Shown: positions 1-9,823, counted from the stretch's first letter. The stretch is 31,328 nucleotides of DNA from Chara braunii (GCA_003427395.1 BFEA01000047.1:3573574-3604901); one strand, 5' to 3'. Notes: generated by a model from the sequence alone, not told the origin. Numbers and translations: made by a program.

Positions 1-159
1 GGACTGTATGTGCGCAGGAAAAATGGCTCTCACGAAGGTGGTAATTGTGCAGCTCAACAAGCATGAAGAAGGGGCATAGGCACCGGGTAGGACGCGAAGA
101 AGGGGCACAGGCCTGAACCCCCCCCCCAAAAAAAATTAAATAAATAAATAAATACAAAT

Positions 160-340
160 TGATGTGCGCAGCATGCGCACCAATGCGCTCGGCCTGCGCA
201 CCCCCCAGCGCACTGGCGCACAACGCGTTGAAGTGCCGCGCAGCGCACCGCGCATCCCGCATCAGTGCGCGCGCATCGCGCATCAGTGCCCGCACCGCGG
301 GGGGCCGCGCAGCGCATTGCGCACCGCATAGGTGCGCCGC
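160..340. repeat. GCGCA-rich low-complexity tract
   Basis: This stretch is dominated by GCGCA/TGCGCA words, with an imperfect tandem unit of about 20 bp near 249-290 (CGCGCATC, CGCATCAGTGC, then the same again). It lies directly upstream of the likely gag start at 345 and has no codon structure. Just before it, the words GAAGAAGGGGCA and AGGC recur twice about 34 bp apart at 65-117. Confidence 0.6.
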
Positions 341-344
341 AACT

Positions 345-2037
345 ATGGTCCGTAATCTAGAGACTGCAAGAGAGGCAGCTGCCGCAGCTGAACGAGCGTT
401 GGCAGCAGCAGCAACTAGCGCAGTAGCAATGGCTACCTCTTCAGCCACCTCTGCTGCAAACTCTACTGGTCAGAGTTTGGGTATGCCACTCAATGCGACC
501 AGTTCACAGTCCATCTCCAGTACGTCAGTAGCTGGCACTAGTCAGATGGCGGGTTCGCAGTTCAGCACGCCGCCTCCACGCACCCGAGAGCAGATGGAGC
601 TCCAGCAGGTGGAAAGGATTTTGCTTGAGGCTAGAGGAGGAACTCAAACAGGCTACTAAAAGAGAGAAAGAGATTAGAAATAAGAGTGTCAGACTAGAGG
701 GTAGGGAGGCAGACAAGGCTGCACTAGAGGGGTTAGATGACTCGACCCTTAGCAACAATGAAAAGACTTTTAAGGCGAGCATCTTGTCCATGCACGCATA
801 CATGGACAGTAAACTGAATACAATCCATGACATCTTAGACCAGATCCTGAACGCCATGCACAGGCCAAGAAACAGGCCAGCACTCTTGCCACCGCTGCCA
901 TTCTTAGCGATGACAGGCCCCTATGCCGCTCAGCCCCGCCCACCACCAAGTGGTACATCAGCAGCAGCCCTATCTCAGACTGTTGCTTCTTCATCTTCTC
1001 GTCCAGCGACTGGAGCTACACCACAGTCGCCACCCGTCCCGCCAGCGGGACAACAATTACCTTGGTACCCCAAGACCCCCCTGAAACCACCTCCAACCTT
1101 CTCAGGAGACAAGAAGGATGAGGCTCTCGACACGTGGTTGAGAACGGTGCCAGTGTGGGTGAGGGCAAAGAGGACATTGGTAGAGGAGGAGGTGATTATT
1201 GCTGCAGGGTTCAGCAGCTCGCTGGCTAAATGGATTGGTAGCTTCAAAGGGGTTCGGCAGGAACATGGGTGATTGGGCGTAGACCCACACCCTAGAAAGC
1301 TTTATGGATTTAGTGGAAGCACGATGGCACAACCCTCGACAGGCACATATTATCACTGATGGGCTATTAAAGCTTGATGCTAGGAAGTACAAGTGCGAGA
1401 GCTTACCACGACCGCAGAGCGCCTGATCGTTGTCCCAGGAGTGGAGTACGATCCACAGGTCTTATTGACCATGTTCTTGAGATGTCTTCCCACAGACATC
1501 AAGAACTTATTGGCCAGCGAGGCTCGGCTAGAGTATCACACGTTTGAGACATTCAGTAGGAAGGCCCTAGATTTAGAGGCTACGCTGGGTGGTGCTCAAA
1601 CCCCCACTACAGACGGTAGAAAGAAGAAGGCTCCACAAGAGTGGAAGTAAAAGGGTAGTCGATTGATGATGGTTGATTCCGATGGGAATCAAACTGAGAT
1701 TGATGATGTTTCTGAACTTGTGGAGGAGAGTGTTGAGGGTAGCAACCTCGCCGCAGTAGTTAAGACTAAGGCAGCGGGACGCGACAAGGGAGGCCAACAA
1801 AGGAGTCAGGGGCAGGCCGCTAACCCAAACAAAATAGCTGCTTGGGTTAGAGCAGGCTTGGATCAAGAAGTGTGGCGGGACCGTTGGTCACGAGGTGCTT
1901 GCATAAACTGCAGCGAGTACGGACATAAGCACTTTAAGTGCAAGAACTCGAAGGTCTTGCAAAAAATCCTTCCTAAGGGTGGGTTTCCTTCTTCTCAGTC
2001 TGGGGCCTCTACGAGCTCCAGCTCGGGAAACACTTAG
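345..2037 (+). pseudogene. gag: gag polyprotein relic of the gypsy element
   Basis: Gag forms the particle that packages retrotransposon RNA. Reading begins at ATG 345, the last methionine before an Ala-rich segment and the first after the GCGCA tract. The frame shifts near 630 into an open stretch to 1272 containing an acidic/basic coiled-coil-like region, a Pro/Ser-rich linker and the capsid-like motif LDTWLRTVPVWVRAKRTL (around 1126-1180). Capsid coding continues in another frame across 1273-1392 with one stop (FMDLVEARWHNP), then shifts back at about 1393 (VRELTTTAERLIVVPGV). A stop at 1648-1650 separates this from an acidic spacer and the zinc knuckle. The composition matches plant-type gypsy Gag. 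The damage rules out an active protein. Confidence 0.85.
1900..1941 (+). other. CCHC zinc knuckle of Gag nucleocapsid
   Basis: Spacing is C-x2-C-x4-H-x4-C (CINCSEYGHKHFKC), the classical retroelement nucleocapsid zinc knuckle that binds template RNA. All four metal ligands are retained although the surrounding gene is broken. It is followed by a Ser-rich tail ending at a stop at 2035-2037. Confidence 0.92.
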
Positions 2038-2158
2038 GGCCGGTAGAAGTTGTAGTTGCTTCTACTCTTGTTGAAGCGGGTGATGTACCCTCCCCGTTTC
2101 AAGAGTTGGCCGAAGTTATCAACTCCTTAGTCCCCCGTAGGCACATCCGGACCCAACT

Positions 2159-2587
2159 ATGTTCTGTACATTGGAGGTGTCTGGAGCCTTAGAGGACCTT
2201 CAAGGTGAGTGGTCGGCAAGGGACCCTCGTGAGTCCTGGGTGGCACTAAGTAGAGGTCCTAGAGGGGAGCACTTCGTTGTGGAAGTTGGTGTGGGTGGTC
2301 GCAAGTGCGGCGCCTTCGTAGACATTGGCTCCACGCGAAACTTCATAAGTCGCAACTACGTTGAGAGACTGCGCCTAAAGGACCAGGTGCAGCGCCTTAG
2401 TAGACCGATAGCATCTACTTTGGCCAACAAAGAGCACATGATGGTGGAGGACTGCGTTAAAGATGTAGTCTGCACTTTCTCCTACCCAGGAGGAGAGTTA
2501 AATCATAAGATATCATTCCTGGTGAGCAACGATCTGCCCTTTGACATGTTGTTGGGCATGTATTACCTCGAGGTTGCCAAACCCTAG
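2159..2587 (+). pseudogene. retrotransposon aspartic protease domain
   Basis: The segment encodes a pepsin-like retroelement protease that would cleave Gag-Pol. The active-site loop is visible at residues 52-63 as AFVDIGSTRNFI, where the family has D-S/T-G; the middle residue is Ile, so the loop is altered. A beta-strand plus LLGM motif near the end (DLPFDMLLGMYYL) matches the conserved hydrophobic-hydrophobic-Gly block. Upstream, 2047-2158 carries linker coding in another frame, so a frameshift separates protease from gag. The stop at 2585-2587 and stops up to 2730 separate it from RT. The ATG at 2159 is a convenient open-frame start, not necessarily a real initiation site. Confidence 0.82.
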
Positions 2588-2732
2588 TTTGACTGGGACA
2601 AAAAGGTGTTGAAGCACTAATGGGAGGACCGTTAGACTGGCTAAGTATAAAGCCAGTAGGTTAATAGACCCCTATGGGTGCTTATGCGTATCAACCTTCT
2701 ATGACTATTATAAATAGAACCAAGAGGAAGGA

Positions 2733-3306
2733 ATGTACTTAGTCTATGTCTCTGCAAAAAGGGAGGCCGTTAAAACACCCCCAAAGATCGCTAAGTACCC
2801 CAATCTGTTTGAGGAGCCTACAGGAGTCGTAGACAGGGAGGTTGTCCATGCCATAGAGATCATCCCAGGTATCAAGACACCTAAGGGAAGAATCTATGGG
2901 ATGGCTCCTGCCGAGTTGGACGAGCTTCGACGACAACTGAAAGAGCTCACAGAGAAGGGGTGGATTTGGCCTAGCACCTCCCCCTTTGGCTCACCAGTCT
3001 TATTTGTTCCAAGAAAAGGGGGAACACCAAGGATGTGCATTGATTATAGAGGCCTCAATGCCATCACCATTAAGAACGCAGAGCCTCTACCACGCATCGA
3101 CAACCTATTGGATAGGGTGCAGGGGTGTAAGTACTATACCAAGATAAACTTAAAATCGGACTGCCATCAGATTGCCATAAGACCAGAGGACCAGCACAAA
3201 ACCGCATTCCAGACCAGGTACGGTCTGTACGAGTTTGTGGTGATGCCCTTTGGCCTTTGCAATGCGCCGGATACATTCCAGACCAGGTACGGTCTGTACG
3301 AGTTTG
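2733..3306 (+). pseudogene. reverse transcriptase, N-terminal part, with internal duplication
   Basis: This is the finger and early palm region of a Ty3/gypsy RT. Recognisable blocks are [20 protein letters not shown] (residues 67-86), [20 protein letters not shown] (89-108), [13 protein letters not shown] (137-149) and [12 protein letters not shown] (168-179). The first catalytic Asp of the usual LDLKSGYHQ block is Asn here (residue 139), with Gly to Asp and Tyr to Cys next to it, so the enzyme would be dead even before truncation. After APDTFQ the coding jumps back to a second copy of TRYGLYEF (see the 69-bp duplication) and then leaves RT altogether. The YADD block never appears. Confidence 0.9.
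3205..3306 (+). repeat. 33-bp direct repeat, 69 bp apart, inside RT
   Basis: Positions 3205-3237 and 3274-3306 are identical over 33 bp (starting CATTCCAGACCAGG). The first copy sits where RT needs it; the second replaces the expected RT continuation after the conserved APxTFQ block. The offset of 69 bp is a multiple of three, so the frame stays open. Both copies begin at the shared word CATTCCAG, which could have served as microhomology. Confidence 0.95.
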
Positions 3307-3370
3307 GGCTACACACGTGCTACAATGGCAATGACAATAGGAAGCAAGGCTTTAAGGTGGAGCGAATCCA
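3306..3370 (+). pseudogene. rrn18: NUMT: fragment of mitochondrial small-subunit (18S) rRNA
   Basis: The stretch beginning GGGCTACACACGTGCTACAA and continuing through GGCAATGACAATAGG, AAGCAAGGC and GGAGCGAATCC matches the 3' domain of plant-type mitochondrial SSU rRNA as I remember it, with about three differences over some 65 bases. Chloroplast and bacterial 16S share only the first part (they read ATGGCCGGGACAA next), and nuclear 18S differs at the ACACACGTG core. It joins the duplicated RT segment at 3306 and ends around 3370, where the similarity stops abruptly. It is far too short to function. The likely origin is mitochondrial DNA used as filler in double-strand-break repair. Confidence 0.85.
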
Positions 3371-5986
3371 CTTATGTTTTCTTTTGTCAAACGTCGTCTC
3401 CACAAGGCGCCTTCAAGAATCCACCAAAGAGCTAAGGTTGTTTGACGACTCTTTGGTATAATGGATGGGACTAATTCGGTGGTTCCAGAGAGTCTGACTT
3501 GTCCTTTATGGAAGGAAGCGCTGGCACAGAGAAAAGGGACCAAGGTGGCTCGAGGACCCACCCATCCCCACTGAGACAGCGACATCGATTGCTTCCCTGT
3601 TAGGAGAAAGATTTACTGCTGCGCCGCCCGCCCCTCCTGCGAGAAAATGCAATGAGAGCTCCCCGAACAAAAGAAAAAAAAAAAGGAAAAAGAAAGTGAC
3701 ATGGTCCCGGTTCAGAAGCAGAGAAATTGTACTAAATGAAAAAAAAAAGAAGGAAAAAAAAAGGTATGTCACAAGTGCTCTTGCAGTGTAAGGAAATTTC
3801 AAATTAGTCACGGAAAAAAAAAGTGTCAGAGTCAGTCAGACTTATGCTGGAGTTAGTGTGAAAGTCACTGGGAAACACAACTGCTGCCAGTTATTTCCAT
3901 GAAAGTTCTCAGTTTTGGAGTTGTGAGCAAGAGAACATTCACTTTGCTATCTTGCCAACAAAACCGCCGTTCAGCAATTTCACATTCATTTCATGATTTT
4001 TCATCACATTAGTCTCTTGATTCAGAAACGAAAGGTTTCATGAAATGTTGTTGGTGTGATGTGAGCAGACTCAGCGGCGGGATCATTTTTGTCTTTCCAC
4101 ACTCTTTAACACAGTTGTTGTTGGAATTTCCACAGATGTCCCCCTCTGCTCCTGTCACTCCTACTGCAACGAACCCGACTGTTCATCACTTGCTGGAGTT
4201 CATCAGATCACACGCATATACACATATTTCACAGATTGCGATGTCTCACACAAAGCCCAATGGAAAATGAATGAGAACCAGGAAGCTCAACTCGATTATC
4301 AAACCCAGAATTCGCGAGTTCAAACTTCAAAGTGTTCAGCGCCAAACAGAGTTACAAGTCTTCTTCAATCAACATGAATTCCCGGGCCTGGCGCTCATCA
4401 GCACCAACTGCCTAACGTCAACAGCACTTCAACAGGTAGGTATCACCATAGCGTACTTCTTCCCCTTTGATCTCTCTCTTCTCTTCCTCTGTCTATAGTC
4501 CTGGTCTACTCTCACTCATCATGCATGCACACTCCCTATCACACGAGGATCTACTTTGAATACTACTCACTGAACTCTTCAACTAACTATCCCTACTAAT
4601 GCACTAACTGGCGCTGGCGCAGCTATGGCTGCCTTCCTTCCAGCCAGCGCCCCACTTCTCTTCCTCACACGTAGCGCTGCTCTCAGCCTAGCGCAGCTCA
4701 CACACATCTGGTGCACAAGTGCCACGGCACTTCCACACTCTCATGCGAGATGAGCATCTGTCCAAATGGGAGGCTGGTCAGTCCTTTATAGTGCTGGAAT
4801 GGACTGGCGTGGCCTGCACTCAGCCTCAAGTGTCTGGGACTCCTGCCCAGTACCCGTTGTTGCAAAGTGTGTGTCCCAGTATCTTTTCCCATGGTCTGCT
4901 GCTGCTTTGGGCCATCGGGCCTGTCTTTTGGACTCCTGGTCTGAATCAGGACTGACTCGTGGGATTATGACTGAACTGGGACTGTGGCCTTTGACTCATT
5001 GCCGAACAGACATGACTTTCCATCGAGGAGACATGACCCTAACTCAGTCTAGAAAACTGTGTCCAATACCTGTCGTGCAGGAGCTGTTTGTGACTGTTCA
5101 AAACGACTTTTCATTTCATTATGGATGCGACATTTGCCTCAGGAACTTTTCTTTTGGGTTGCAGCTCATGAATTTAAGTTCTGGCCGACAGAGCCCCTCG
5201 CTGTTGGGGCATTCATCTGGGGGTTAAATCGTAAAGGCCCTTTTACTACTACCAGGCCCCTGACCAGGTTCCCCCCGCCCCCCCCCCCAAAAAAAAAAAT
5301 CAAAAAAAAAAATAATAATAAAATCAAAAAAATTGAAAAAATCAAAAGGCAGGTGTTGTTGGAATGGCATGAATATAAGCTAGGGGCATTTCTAGCAGTA
5401 CGTCGAGTAAGAGGCAAAAACAGTAAGAGTGTCTCCAAAGTTTTTTCCTTATCACTCACTCACTGCTAGTATTGTGAGATGTGCTTGGAGCCTTGAATTC
5501 GATTTGGATTTTTTTTTGACTTGATGAATCGCTTTTTGGGAGCACCATCATTTACTATATTGACAAAGGAAGAGGATGACCAGCATAGCGCCCTCAGTGC
5601 AGGGCCCGCAGGTCATGCCTGCGTGAAAAAGCACATGAGCATGATGGGATTCTTTGTGAGAGAGTGAGAAACATATGGGCAGGGGGGGGACCACATTTTG
5701 ATAGCAAGAAACAGGTGCTTGAATCAAAGCGGAATGCTAAAACTGCATGCACTGGCCACGTTAGACAGTCGACATAGGAGCTGGGTGGAGGAAAGAGCTT
5801 CAAAAAGAGAGATCACACACATAACCTATCTTCTCCCTTCCACACCGTCCTCCTTACCTCTCTTGCTCACACACGTTTTCACCTTCGGATCTCCCTTAGT
5901 CCAGATTTCTCCCTCTCTCCGTCTCTCCCTCTCCCCCCAGCACTCTCTTTCACACACAGAAACATCTCTCGTGATAACAAATTAGA
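3371..5986. other. intergenic, no gene recognised
   Basis: I see no convincing gene. The region holds A-rich tracts (3670-3760), a C-run followed by an A-rich tract at 5270-5350, a short palindrome at 4708-4725 (AAGTGCC, ACG, GGCACTT), and AGCGC/GCGCTGG words at 4610-4700. Open frames here are short, lack family motifs and do not join through good splice sites. An open stretch at 3461-3574 (37 codons, ATG to TGA) was not recognised. Confidence 0.6.
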
Positions 5987-5990
5987 TATC

Positions 5991-6083
<93 letters not shown>

Positions 6084-6162
6084 CCTCTCTCTCTCTCTGT
6101 GTCTGTCTGTCTCTGTCTCTCTCTCTCCCCACCCATCCACCCATGTCGCCCTCTTTTCTCGN

Positions 6163-6243
<81 letters not shown>

Positions 6244-6301
6244 CTGTCTGTCTGTGTCTCTCTCTCCACCCACCCATCCACCCATGTCGCCCTCTTTTCT
6301 C
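5987..6301. repeat. CT microsatellite with duplicated flank around one N
   Basis: Long (CT)n tracts run about 5992-6128 and 6163-6268. Each is followed by GTGTCTGTCTGTC-like variants and then the same unique flank, CCACCCATCCACCCATGTCG followed by CCCTCTTTTCTCG (about 6129-6161 and 6269-6301). A single N sits at 6162 exactly where the first flank ends. Open frames in this stretch are poly(Leu-Ser) or poly(Arg-Glu) translations of the repeat, not genes. Confidence 0.95.
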
Positions 6302-6399
6302 GGCAAGGGGCACAGCTGGTCGCCAAGAAGAGCTCCGGTGTGGTACTCTTTTATTTATGTTTCTATTCAAAATAATTCAACTGCAAACAGTGCAAATCA

Positions 6400-6900
6400 C
6401 CATTGTTTTTTTTTTTTGTTGTTGTTTTTTTGTTTTTGTTTTTTGTTTCCAATTAAACGGGTCCTTATGGTCCTGGCTCCCTATCCATTCTGAGGAGCAT
6501 CATTCCATATCCTTTTCCCCCGGAAACGGCGGCAAGTCAGAAAAAAATACAGCAATTGTACACCACGCAACGCTTCCTTCTGTTTTGCCGAAGGATCCCT
6601 GATCAGCTTTGATTGCTCCAATGATTGGAGGATTGGCTGTCCACTTGCCAACCCGCAAGAGTGTCAGCTCCGCAAACAAAACCAGACTCTTGAAGGCCTG
6701 GTGACGATCCTTCAGGTGGTGTCACACTTCCATATCAGCCTGCTACTTATGAATGCAGCAATTTGCCCTCCAGCAGCCAGTCCCTTTGTGAAAGCCCTCC
6801 TCTTTCTTGTCATTCTCTCTGTTACGGAGACTGTGCTGAGCTCTTGACCTTGAGCCACCTGCGTCTGATCCTTCCTTGTCTCTGCCATGGGGATGAGATG
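6400..6900 (-). mobile_element. SINE-like retroposon, copy A (minus strand)
   Basis: Read on the minus strand, 6641 down to 6452 matches the 3' half of the element at 12618-13045. Shared blocks include the AATCCTCCA and GGAGCAATCAA words, TCCTTCGGC, GAAGGAAGCGT, TGACTTGCCG and GGAGCCAGG with AAGG. The body is followed by an A-rich tail (the T-rich tract 6401-6450 on plus). Similarity fades 5' of 6660 but a CAAAGGGACTGG block recurs near 6780, so the copy probably reaches about 6900. No target-site duplication is found for this copy. No tRNA or 7SL head is obvious. Confidence 0.6.
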
Positions 6901-7129
6901 GGACCAAGCCGCCTCTTTGTCTGCCTTCATATTCTTCAACTGTCTTCGACCAACGGCGTTTCCAGATCGTCCACAGGATCATCATTTTCTTCAGTAACTG
7001 GAGCCACACTCTTTCTGGGCCTTGTAGGTGGGGAGAGATTCCGAATGGCCAGGAGTGTAGTGAGGGGTTCAGGCATCTTGAGTGGAAAAGGATTGTACTA
7101 TGCAGCAATATAGATTGGCGTAGTGTACG

Positions 7130-7237
7130 CTACCGTCTTCACGGGAATACAACGCCTGGTCATTATCGCTGTATTTGGGACAACTTTCAGTCTAGGTACA
7201 GCGACAATGACCGGGCTTTCTATTCGGGTGACGGTAG
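7130..7237. mobile_element. foldback MITE, copy 1 (CTACCGTCTTC family)
   Basis: The 108-bp segment folds back on itself. The left arm starts CTACCGTCTTCACGGGAATA and the right arm, reverse-complemented, starts CTACCGTCACCCGAATAGAA. A second pair of arms lies inside: CCTGGTCATTATCGCTGTA against CCCGGTCATTGTCGCTGTA. There is no coding capacity. Terminal and internal words (ATTATCGCTGTAT) recur in the intronic element at 27485-27598. No clear target-site duplication is seen. Confidence 0.7.
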
Positions 7238-7455
7238 GGTGGTAGATAGGGTAGATATGATCACATAGGCCAGTAGAGACACCAGCAAGAGCGGAGAACT
7301 AATAATGTTGCTGTGTTGATCGTGGGGAGGCGAGACAAGGGCTTTTCCTTTTTCGTCATCAAGAGACGTCGACGTGGCCAAATTCTTGTGCTGATTTGAT
7401 GCGTGGCTGCTATTTGCGTACTGGTCATGAGAGTCCGTTGTGCTCGTGATTTAAC

Positions 7456-7577
7456 TTTCTCAGGTGCACCAACTGGCCTAGCTCAGTTGGTAGTACACCC
7501 CTGAACTGAACTGAACTGAACTGTTGAAATACAGACCTGAGTTCGAACTCCGCTGGAAGCAGAAATTTCTCAGGTGC
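7456..7577 (+). mobile_element. retroposed tRNA-like sequence with 12-bp target-site duplication
   Basis: A 98-bp body (7468-7565) lies between two copies of TTTCTCAGGTGC (7456-7467 and 7566-7577). The body has a Pol III A-box-like D arm (TAGCTCAGTTGGTAGTACA) and a B-box-like T arm (GAGTTCGAACTCC), and ends in CAGAAA. In the anticodon-arm region a pentamer, ACTGA, is repeated about four times, lengthening that arm well beyond a normal tRNA. The T arm does not pair fully and the acceptor stem is poor, so this is a pseudogene or tRNA-derived retroposon rather than a working tRNA. The block ATACAGACCTG plus GTTCGAA recurs on the minus strand at about 30520-30553. Confidence 0.65.
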
Positions 7578-7669
7578 TGTTTGCTTGCAAACAAGCGACA
7601 TACGGAACAGACGTCCAGAACAAAAAGAGGAAGCGGAAAAAAACGAAAAACACAGAAGAAAACCATGGC

Positions 7670-8077
7670 TAAGCCAACCGGGGCGCCATGCAGGTTGGGT
7701 ACAGTAGTAGGGTTCAATACCGTTCAGGGCATTTTCCCCGAAAAGTGTAAATTTTACTAAATTTGTAAAACTGCTGAAAAGGTTTTCATTGTTCCAAATT
7801 TTCTTCCCAATTTTTGTTGTGGATTTTGAAATCACCCTGTGCTAACGTCGAAATTCAATAAAAGTATTAAAAACGTTTGAACGAGTCACAACCAGCCAAT
7901 CATGCAGTCCAGTGCAGTGCAGTGGAGCATGCCGAAACGATCATTGGAAGTTTGCAAATCAGTAAATTACCTTTAGCGAGAAACGGAACAGACGTACTGG
8001 TATGGTGCGCTATACATTACGGGGATTGGACGCTGTGAGGCATGCAGCTTGCTTATATGCTGTGCGGGGCCATGAGG
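7670..8077. other. intergenic, no gene recognised
   Basis: AT-rich sequence with no coding signal. A short direct repeat of TGCAGTCCAG/TGCAGTGCAG words lies near 7901-7925. I see nothing else. Confidence 0.5.
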
Positions 8078-8162
8078 GCTTAGGGTCTTAGGGTTTCGGG
8101 GTTTAGGGGTTTAGGGTTTAGGGTTGAGGGTTTAGAGTCTTAGGGTTTAGGGTTTAGGGTTG
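8078..8162 (+). repeat. interstitial degenerate telomere-like repeat (TTTAGGG)
   Basis: About ten units of the plant-type heptamer TTTAGGG occur here, mixed with variants (CTTAGGG, TTTCGGGG, TTTAGGGG, TTGAGGG). The array is short, imperfect and embedded in ordinary sequence, so it is an interstitial relic or microsatellite rather than a chromosome end. Confidence 0.85.
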
Positions 8163-8341
8163 AGTATTGTATGTTGTATATGGCATGCGGTATGGGATAG
8201 AGTACACAGTATGTTGCGCGTACACATGGTCAAGGAAATCCAGAATAGTCAGGGCCGAAGATTGTAAAGGGGCCAAAATTCCGCCAAATCGAAAGGATTT
8301 TTCGATTTTCGTTTCCCTATATTTAAGATATTGAGATCTGT

Positions 8342-8720
8342 TTGAAGGTTACCATCTTCAGGGTCTTCGAGGGAGGAGGGGCTGAAGATCCTAAAGATCC
8401 TGAAGTGATTTTGGGAGGGGGGGGGGGGGGTAGGCTCACTACCCCCATGTCCCCTCTTTATTCAGCATTTTCACCCCTCCAGCACTCTTCAGGATCTTTA
8501 CTGCTGGGGGGAGTGAATGTCCTGCATATCCTAAAGTGGTCACAATCTTGAAAGGAAAGGGAGGGAGGGGGAGGGTATCACCCACTCCCTCCAACATTTT
8601 CACCATTTCAGGGATCTTCAAGGGAGAGGGGATGAAGATCCTAAAGGTGCAGAAAGCAATAAAGATTCTGAATGGGGGGGAGGACCTCCTCCCCCCTCCC
8701 CCCTCCCCCTGACCCTTTCG
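8342..8720. repeat. diverged direct repeat with GAAGATCCTAAAG words
   Basis: Two related blocks, about 8350-8396 and 8601-8645, share CAGGGWTCTTC, GGGAGRGGGG and TGAAGATCCTAAAG, roughly 250 bp apart. Shorter related pieces (CATTTTCACC with CTTCAGG) lie at 8465-8500 and 8593-8620. Poly(G) and poly(C) tracts separate them. No coding signal. Confidence 0.6.
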
Positions 8721-9127
8721 ACCTGTTTGTTTTTCGCCTTTCTACCTACTTCTTTTTCTTTTCTTTTTTGAAGATCTTGAAACTATTATGGGTACTTTGA
8801 ATATGTACATTAGGTGACCCTTTGTTGCGGCGGGGTGCATTATGAGGTTGCGGGCAGTACAGGCTGCTGTGGGAAAAAGCATTGTAACTGGGGAAAGGAG
8901 CGGGAGGAGGGGTAAAGAGGGAGGGCAATAACCGGTGAAATTGTGGGAGGTGTGAGGAAGGGGGGGAAGTGGGTGGGGTGGAGTTGGGCGATAAGCATGT
9001 AATAGGGTAGAGGGGGAGCAGGAAAAATGGTGGGAAGAAGGTGTCAAAATCTCTAGAGGAGGAAAAAGGTTGGGAATGGAGGGCAGGGAATAAACGTTGC
9101 CATAGGGGTAGTAGGGGGAGAGGGCAA
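8721..9127. other. purine-rich intergenic stretch
   Basis: The plus strand is strongly purine-biased (GGGAGG, GGGGAAG words). Long minus-strand open frames here come from that bias (Pro/Ser/Leu-rich translation) and I reject them as genes. Confidence 0.55.
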
Positions 9128-9410
9128 AGCTTGCATGGCAGCTGCTTGCTGTTTGCATCTTGCCTCCACTTTCAGAGTCCACTGCCATCCTAGGGGCAAG
9201 GTGCTGCTGCCACTTGCACGCCAGTGACACCATCACTTGGTTAGTAATGGTGCAAGGGGGTCGGACTCCGGCTTGTGGATGGGAACAAGTTTTTCAGCAG
9301 GGGAAGAGCCCAAACCTTGCATGCTGGCTACTGTTGTTTGCAGGTTGTCTTCACGGTTGTCCTGGGGGAAGGGTGCTGGCGCTACTTGCACACCATCACA
9401 TCATCAGCAC
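9128..9410. repeat. diverged tandem duplication, about 185-bp period
   Basis: 9132-9230 and 9316-9400 are related: both contain CTTGCATG, GTTTGCA, TCCT followed by a G-run, AAGG GTGCTG and ACTTGCAC in the same order. A small foldback lies just downstream: CAAGGACGTCG at 9473-9483 and its reverse complement at 9556-9566. The plus frame over this region (9160-9801) has no recognisable domain. Confidence 0.55.
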
Positions 9411-9823
9411 TGATGCCAAGATGCAAGAGTGGCCACTGGGTATAAAGGAGCTGGAGGTGGATGTTGGCCCCCCAAGGACGTCGAAGGGAGCTAGGGGCCA
9501 GAAGTTGGCACACCTCCTGAGACGACCGGTGATCACACTTAGCTGTTGGCCCCTCCGACGTCCTTGCACAGGGCTGTATGTGGCTTGGTGCAGCAAAAAC
9601 AATTCTTTCTTCGCTGGAGGTTCGGGCGTGCTCCCAGTCAACAGCGCAAAACGGGCTCTTCCTCGTAGCAGGGTGGACGGGCCGCTAGAACCTAATGTTG
9701 ACATCAACAATGGAACTGGTGGAGTGAAGTGTTCATCACCGTGTCAGCAGCATGAAGGTGATTTAATTTATTTTCTTGATGATTATGTGGCGAGCGACTA
9801 ACGCAAAAGCATACTGCGAAGTG

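Larger units (their letters stand above)
1..3306 (+). mobile_element. Ty3/gypsy LTR retrotransposon, internal region, degenerate and 3'-truncated
   Basis: Gag, a CCHC zinc knuckle, an aspartic protease and the N-terminal half of a Ty3/gypsy-type reverse transcriptase follow one another in the family order. The coding frame is broken at least four times by frameshifts and stops (near 630, 1275, 1390, 1650, 2040-2160 and 2588-2730), so the copy is dead. The RT finger and first palm blocks are present, but the YADD block, RNase H and integrase are missing. Coding similarity stops at 3306, where a mitochondrial rRNA-like fragment begins. No LTR is visible in the window; the 5' LTR, if it exists, lies upstream of base 1. 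I am sure of the superfamily; the exact clade is not decidable by eye. Confidence 0.9.

Noticed and set aside
5879-6602. Several frames of 90-167 codons on both strands
   Set aside because: They are poly(Leu-Ser) or poly(Arg-Glu) readings of the CT microsatellite and also pass through the N.
9160-9801. 213-codon plus-strand frame
   Set aside because: It spans a diverged tandem duplication and a foldback, with no recognisable motif. Probably a chance frame in GC-balanced repeat DNA.
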